Assembly (NCBI GenBank): GCA_007131845.1
Contig: SLPT01000346.1
Coordinates: 1-7,233 of the forward strand
DNA length: 7,233 nucleotides
Reading direction: 5' to 3'
DNA from: Desulfobacteraceae bacterium
GTDB taxonomy: Bacteria > Desulfobacterota > Desulfobacteria > Desulfobacterales > Desulfosalsimonadaceae
In this document: piece by piece, positions 3,806 through 7,233 of the stretch
Layout of the letters: each line of letters starts with the position of its first letter
Numbering within the stretch: the first letter of the stretch is position 1
Notes under the pieces: model-generated
What the model saw: the letters and a program-made list of their open reading frames with translations, nothing else
Databases searched by the model: none
What the model was told of the DNA's origin: nothing
Made by a program: the position numbers and the translations under genes

Positions 3806-6800
3806 TCAATTTTCCACCAGGGTTTTGGGTTCACCGCGCCCTGCATTCTCCCGGCCGCCTGCGGCAAATGCGAGGTAAGGGATGATCTTGCGGTTCTTGT
3901 CCCCGCCCGTTCCGTCGTAGGTAATGGAAACCACCGGCACGCCGGTACGCGTTTCGATGATACCGGCCATGGCCTCGGTTACCATGGACGGGCAGCAAAA
4001 CGACGGGCTGGCCTGAACGAAAAGGGCCACGTTCGGGTGGAATTTCTTGATGTAGTGTATCTTGAGCAGGTTGTCCATGGACTCGCCCGTATTTTCCGGG
4101 ATCACGCCGAATCCGGCCAGGATTTCCGCGGGATCGTCGTCGTACACCGGCTCCGGTTCGCCCAGAACCCGCTGAAAAAGCCTCCAGTACGCCCTTTCCT
4201 GGTGCATCATCGTGGCAAACATCGTCCGGTTGACCAGGACGTTGAGATATTTTCCCTCGGTGAACCATTTCCGGAAATAACTCGGCGCGATCATCTTGAC
4301 GTAATCGGTGTAGGCGGTTGTGATGGCCTCCCCGCCGTGGGCCTCGATGTAAGCGATCAGGTCCTGGTTGAACACGGGGTTGTCCCGCACATAGAGGTCT
4401 CCGAACAGGGCCACCTCCGGACGGCTCCCGGGAATGGTTTTTATCGCCCCGAAACGGCCGACCACATCGGCCACGGCCGATTCCTTGTCCCGAATGCCGG
4501 CAAACGCCTCTTCCAGCATTGCAACGGACGATTCGATCACGCGGTTCGTCTCGCCGGGGTTTTTCTCGTAGGGCCGCACGCGGCATCCCATTCTCCGGAT
4601 CATTCCGCCGAACATGTAGGCGAAATAGCTGTTCATGGCAGCCCGGATGGATATATCCGTAAAACCGATGGCCCCGGTATACACCCCCGCCCGCTCCATC
4701 GCGCCGCCGAACGATGAAATCATCTGCCGGAGCTTGTAGGGGTAGAGCCGGATGTTGCAGGCAATTTCGGCATGCGGCATCCACAATACGGTACCTGCCG
4801 GATCGATATCGTTTTCCCGGACATGCTCCACGAACTCCTGGGCGATCACGTTGATGGGGATGCACTGGCCGCTGTTGAGCCGCATGCTGCGGCGGATGAC
4901 CCCCTCGTTTTCGCTCATCAGGCGTACATCGAGCCCCTCCCGGCGAAGGTTTGCCGCCAGGAAGCGGCAGGTAATCGGATCCCAGTTGGGAAACAGCACC
5001 GTCTTGCCGGACAGGGTTTGCGCCTTCACCGGATTGATCCGCGACGCATTTGTGCAAACGGATTCACGGACGGCCGCATGGTTGCGAAAAGCCCGGACGG
5101 CGGCTTCGATACGGGTTTCGTAGCCGACGGAAGATCCGTGCTCGTCCATTTCCAATATCAGATAGGGTTTGTCCGCCCCTTCCATGAGTTCCTGGAACAC
5201 ATCCCGGATAAAGGAGTCCGGTGAGCAGTTGAAAGAGGTCAGCAGAACCGGGTAGAGTCCCGGGGTGCGGGCGGCATATTCGGCTGCGGCCATGACGTCT
5301 GCGGCATAGTTCCAGTGCAGTTCGTTCAGAAACGGCTCGATGGAAGGATGGTGTTTTTTTTCTATGTCCGTCATGTCCTGGAAAAAGGCCTTGATTCCCA
5401 TGGATGCGAACAGACCCGGAATCTTTTTGTTCATGGAGGGCTCCAGGACCGTGTAGGGGCGCCCCAGGAGCAAAACCCGCACGTCATCCCGAACGCCATC
5501 CCGGAAATCATCCCTGCCGGGGCTTGCTTCGCCTTCGCCGCCGGCTGCCTGCCCGGACGTTTCTCCCGGCTTCTCACCGGTCGTTTGCCGGTACAATTCC
5601 CGCCATTTTACCAGCCGCTCCTGATGGGCGGACCGTGCCGCCTCAAAGGCCCTCATGATTTCGATGAAATTGAGGGATGAGTCGATTTTCCGGATCGCCC
5701 GGTAGATCTCCAGGCGCAGATTAAACCCGGAATACAGATATCGGATGACCGGGGAAACCAGCTTGGCGGCAATCGCTTCGCCCATACCGGCCGCAAGGGA
5801 CGGGGCGTACTGGGAATAATAGCAGTACTGGCGGCGGGCCTCCGATCCTTTCTCCCGGTTGTCGAGATAGTACGGGAGAAACACGAAATCGGCACGCTCC
5901 GCCAAATAAGCCGCATGCCCGTGCAGGGCCGTGATGGGCGCGCAGAACTCCGCTCCGGCATAGATCTTTCCCGTTTTCACGGCATCGAAATCTCTCTCCG
6001 GGGCGATGGTCCGGATCCCCAGGCGATTGAAAAAATCGACCCACATGGACATATCTTCATGGAGATACAGGGCCGGCGGGATGCCCACTGTAACCGGCCG
6101 CCCGTCTTCGGGTTTCACGCGGTTTTTCACCGGAAAAATCCGCTGCCGGGAACGGATGAGATCGAACCCCGCAGTGTTGTTGTCCACGAATTTACGGGTC
6201 CCGTAGTCCCGGCCGCAAAGAAAACCGTAGGCAACCGGTCCGTCGGCCATGTCGGCCACGGTGATCTTGCAGTGGTTGGTGCACAAATCGCACACTTCGG
6301 AGCGGACCGGGATCTCCCGCCGGTAGAGGCCCAGGCCCCGAAACCGGGTTTGGGCCGGCGGATCGTCCGCCAGCTGAAGGGCCACGCCCAAAGCGCCGGT
6401 AAGGTGGCAGTAAGCCGAAACATGAATCGGGCGATCCAGTCCCTGCTCAAAGGCCGCAACCAGGGCCGGGTTTTTTGCCGTGGCCCCCTGGAAGCAGACG
6501 ACCTTCCCGATGGCGCTATGCACCGCCACCTTGTTGAGATAATTCTCACGCACCGCGTGAAGGGCGGCGGCCAGCACCTCGTCGACCCGGTATCCCCGAC
6601 CCAGGTAATAGTTGATATCCCGCTCCATGAATACCGTGCACCGGTCGGAGGCGATGGGCGCGGCCACGCCCAGGGTCCGTGATGCGTAGTCGGAAAGCGC
6701 AACATCCAGCTTTTCCGCCTGTTCCTCGATAAAACTTCCCGTGCCCGCGGCGCAGACGGTGTTCATGATGGAAAAGGTCACCCGGCCGTTTCTGAGCGTT

Positions 6801-7233
6801 GTGAACTTGGCGTCCTGCCCGCCGATTTCGATGATGGTATCCACGTCCGGGTTAAGCTCAACCGCGGCGCGGGCATGGGCCGTGATCTCGTCGATGACCA
6901 GGTCAGCACCGGCCAGCGCGCCTACGAACTTACGGCCCGAGCCGGTGGTAGCGGCTCCCGGAATATCCAGGGAGATCGAATGCGTTTCCGCCAGGTCGTC
7001 CATGGCTTCCAAAAGGCTGCACATGGCATCCACGGGCCGGCCGGCGGTCCGGGTGTAAAAACCGGCAGCAACGCGCTTTTCCGGGGTGACCCATACGGCC
7101 TTGGTGCTGGTCGATCCGATGTCGATGCCGATATACACGGAATAGCGTTCGGCAGCCGCCGGTAACGGTTCATACAAATCGACTTCCACCTGATTGCCGA
7201 TCCCGCCCCACCGCGTCGTAAACCGGTACGTCT
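3806..7233 (-). CDS. Giant acyl-CoA dehydratase activase-related Fe-S protein (5' end outside window)
   Basis: At least 1127 residues are visible, numbered here from the GTG at 7189. Residues 18-275 are a BadF/BcrA/HgdC-type ASKHA ATPase: phosphate loop GIDIGSTSTK (21-30), TTGSGR (81-86), GGQDAK (124-128 region), and NTVCAAGTGSF and ASDRCTVFMERD with C146 and C184 at the positions of the two cysteines that hold the bridging [4Fe-4S] cluster of HgdC dimers. Residues 297-540 match the DUF2229-like part, with C300, C303, C307 and C325 as a likely second Fe-S site. After a Gly/Glu-rich linker (541-569), residues 570-1127 resemble HgdB-type dehydratase subunits, with conserved-looking cysteines in FNCSPDSF, SGQCIPIN, IACNIR and SPSFCCPS. 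Family members use ATP hydrolysis to drive low-potential electron transfer to radical dehydratases, benzoyl-CoA reductases or double-cubane proteins. The function of these fused giants is not established. Codons upstream of 7189 stay open and protein-like (TYRFTTRWGGIGNQ), so the gene is truncated by the window, probably missing another N-terminal ASKHA domain. It is convergent with the ABC operon, so not co-transcribed with it. Confidence 0.93.
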   Translation of the reverse strand, partial: TYRFTTRWGGIGNQVEVDLYEPLPAAAERYSVYIGIDIGSTSTKAVWVTPEKRVAAGFYTRTAGRPVDAMCSLLEAMDDLAETHSISLDIPGAATTGSGRKFVGALAGADLVIDEITAHARAAVELNPDVDTIIEIGGQDAKFTTLRNGRVTFSIMNTVCAAGTGSFIEEQAEKLDVALSDYASRTLGVAAPIASDRCTVFMERDINYYLGRGYRVDEVLAAALHAVRENYLNKVAVHSAIGKVVCFQGATAKNPALVAAFEQGLDRPIHVSAYCHLTGALGVALQLADDPPAQTRFRGLGLYRREIPVRSEVCDLCTNHCKITVADMADGPVAYGFLCGRDYGTRKFVDNNTAGFDLIRSRQRIFPVKNRVKPEDGRPVTVGIPPALYLHEDMSMWVDFFNRLGIRTIAPERDFDAVKTGKIYAGAEFCAPITALHGHAAYLAERADFVFLPYYLDNREKGSEARRQYCYYSQYAPSLAAGMGEAIAAKLVSPVIRYLYSGFNLRLEIYRAIRKIDSSLNFIEIMRAFEAARSAHQERLVKWRELYRQTTGEKPGETSGQAAGGEGEASPGRDDFRDGVRDDVRVLLLGRPYTVLEPSMNKKIPGLFASMGIKAFFQDMTDIEKKHHPSIEPFLNELHWNYAADVMAAAEYAARTPGLYPVLLTSFNCSPDSFIRDVFQELMEGADKPYLILEMDEHGSSVGYETRIEAAVRAFRNHAAVRESVCTNASRINPVKAQTLSGKTVLFPNWDPITCRFLAANLRREGLDVRLMSENEGVIRRSMRLNSGQCIPINVIAQEFVEHVRENDIDPAGTVLWMPHAEIACNIRLYPYKLRQMISSFGGAMERAGVYTGAIGFTDISIRAAMNSYFAYMFGGMIRRMGCRVRPYEKNPGETNRVIESSVAMLEEAFAGIRDKESAVADVVGRFGAIKTIPGSRPEVALFGDLYVRDNPVFNQDLIAYIEAHGGEAITTAYTDYVKMIAPSYFRKWFTEGKYLNVLVNRTMFATMMHQERAYWRLFQRVLGEPEPVYDDDPAEILAGFGVIPENTGESMDNLLKIHYIKKFHPNVALFVQASPSFCCPSMVTEAMAGIIETRTGVPVVSITYDGTGGDKNRKIIPYLAFAAGGRENAGRGEPKTLVEN

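Noticed and set aside
5915..6682. Plus-strand 255-codon frame opposite the activase (also 4037-4717)
   Set aside because: Both lie opposite conserved activase motifs, have His/Gly/Arg-rich compositions without domains, and are explained by third-position GC bias.

Overview
The window looks like a chromosomal segment of an anaerobic, fairly GC-rich bacterium, most likely a Desulfobacterota (delta-proteobacterial sulfate-reducer or syntroph type). The main reasons are a giant multidomain 2-hydroxyacyl-CoA dehydratase activase-type iron-sulfur protein, and hexanucleotide microsatellites in a repeat-rich intergenic region, an arrangement I associate with that group. The lineage is an inference from gene content; there is no rRNA or other marker here.

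Layout. Positions 1-568 (minus strand) hold an ArsR-family metalloregulator gene and, overlapping its 3' end, the start of a second minus-strand reading frame that runs off the left edge. The regulator has a TTGACA -35 element and an 8-bp inverted repeat over its predicted -10, a typical autorepression layout. Positions 569-1402 are an 834-bp divergent intergenic region without a credible gene. It contains a nested inverted repeat (661-700), a candidate element with inverted ends (761-1280), a 16-unit hexamer microsatellite (935-1030), a perfect 9-bp-arm palindrome (1104-1124), and a promoter in which a -24/-12 (sigma-54 type) match overlaps an extended -10 TATAAT.

Positions 1403-3745 (plus strand) are a compact three-gene operon: a small OB-fold lipoprotein with a CPSRGCW motif, a FtsX/MacB-type ABC permease with a lone cysteine in a GCPHEA motif in its periplasmic domain, and a LolD/MacB-type ATPase. 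The genes are 1-2 bp apart. The products would form a type VII (mechanotransmission) ABC system whose partner is the small lipoprotein rather than a MacA-like adaptor. The substrate is unknown; the Cys motifs make a metal or redox role worth testing.

Positions 3806-7233 (minus strand, convergent with the operon) are filled by one very large frame: ASKHA activase domain with [4Fe-4S] cysteines, a DUF2229-like cysteine-rich domain, and a C-terminal HgdB-like region. The frame stays open through the right edge, so the 5' end of the gene is outside the window and the GTG at 7189 is probably not the real start.
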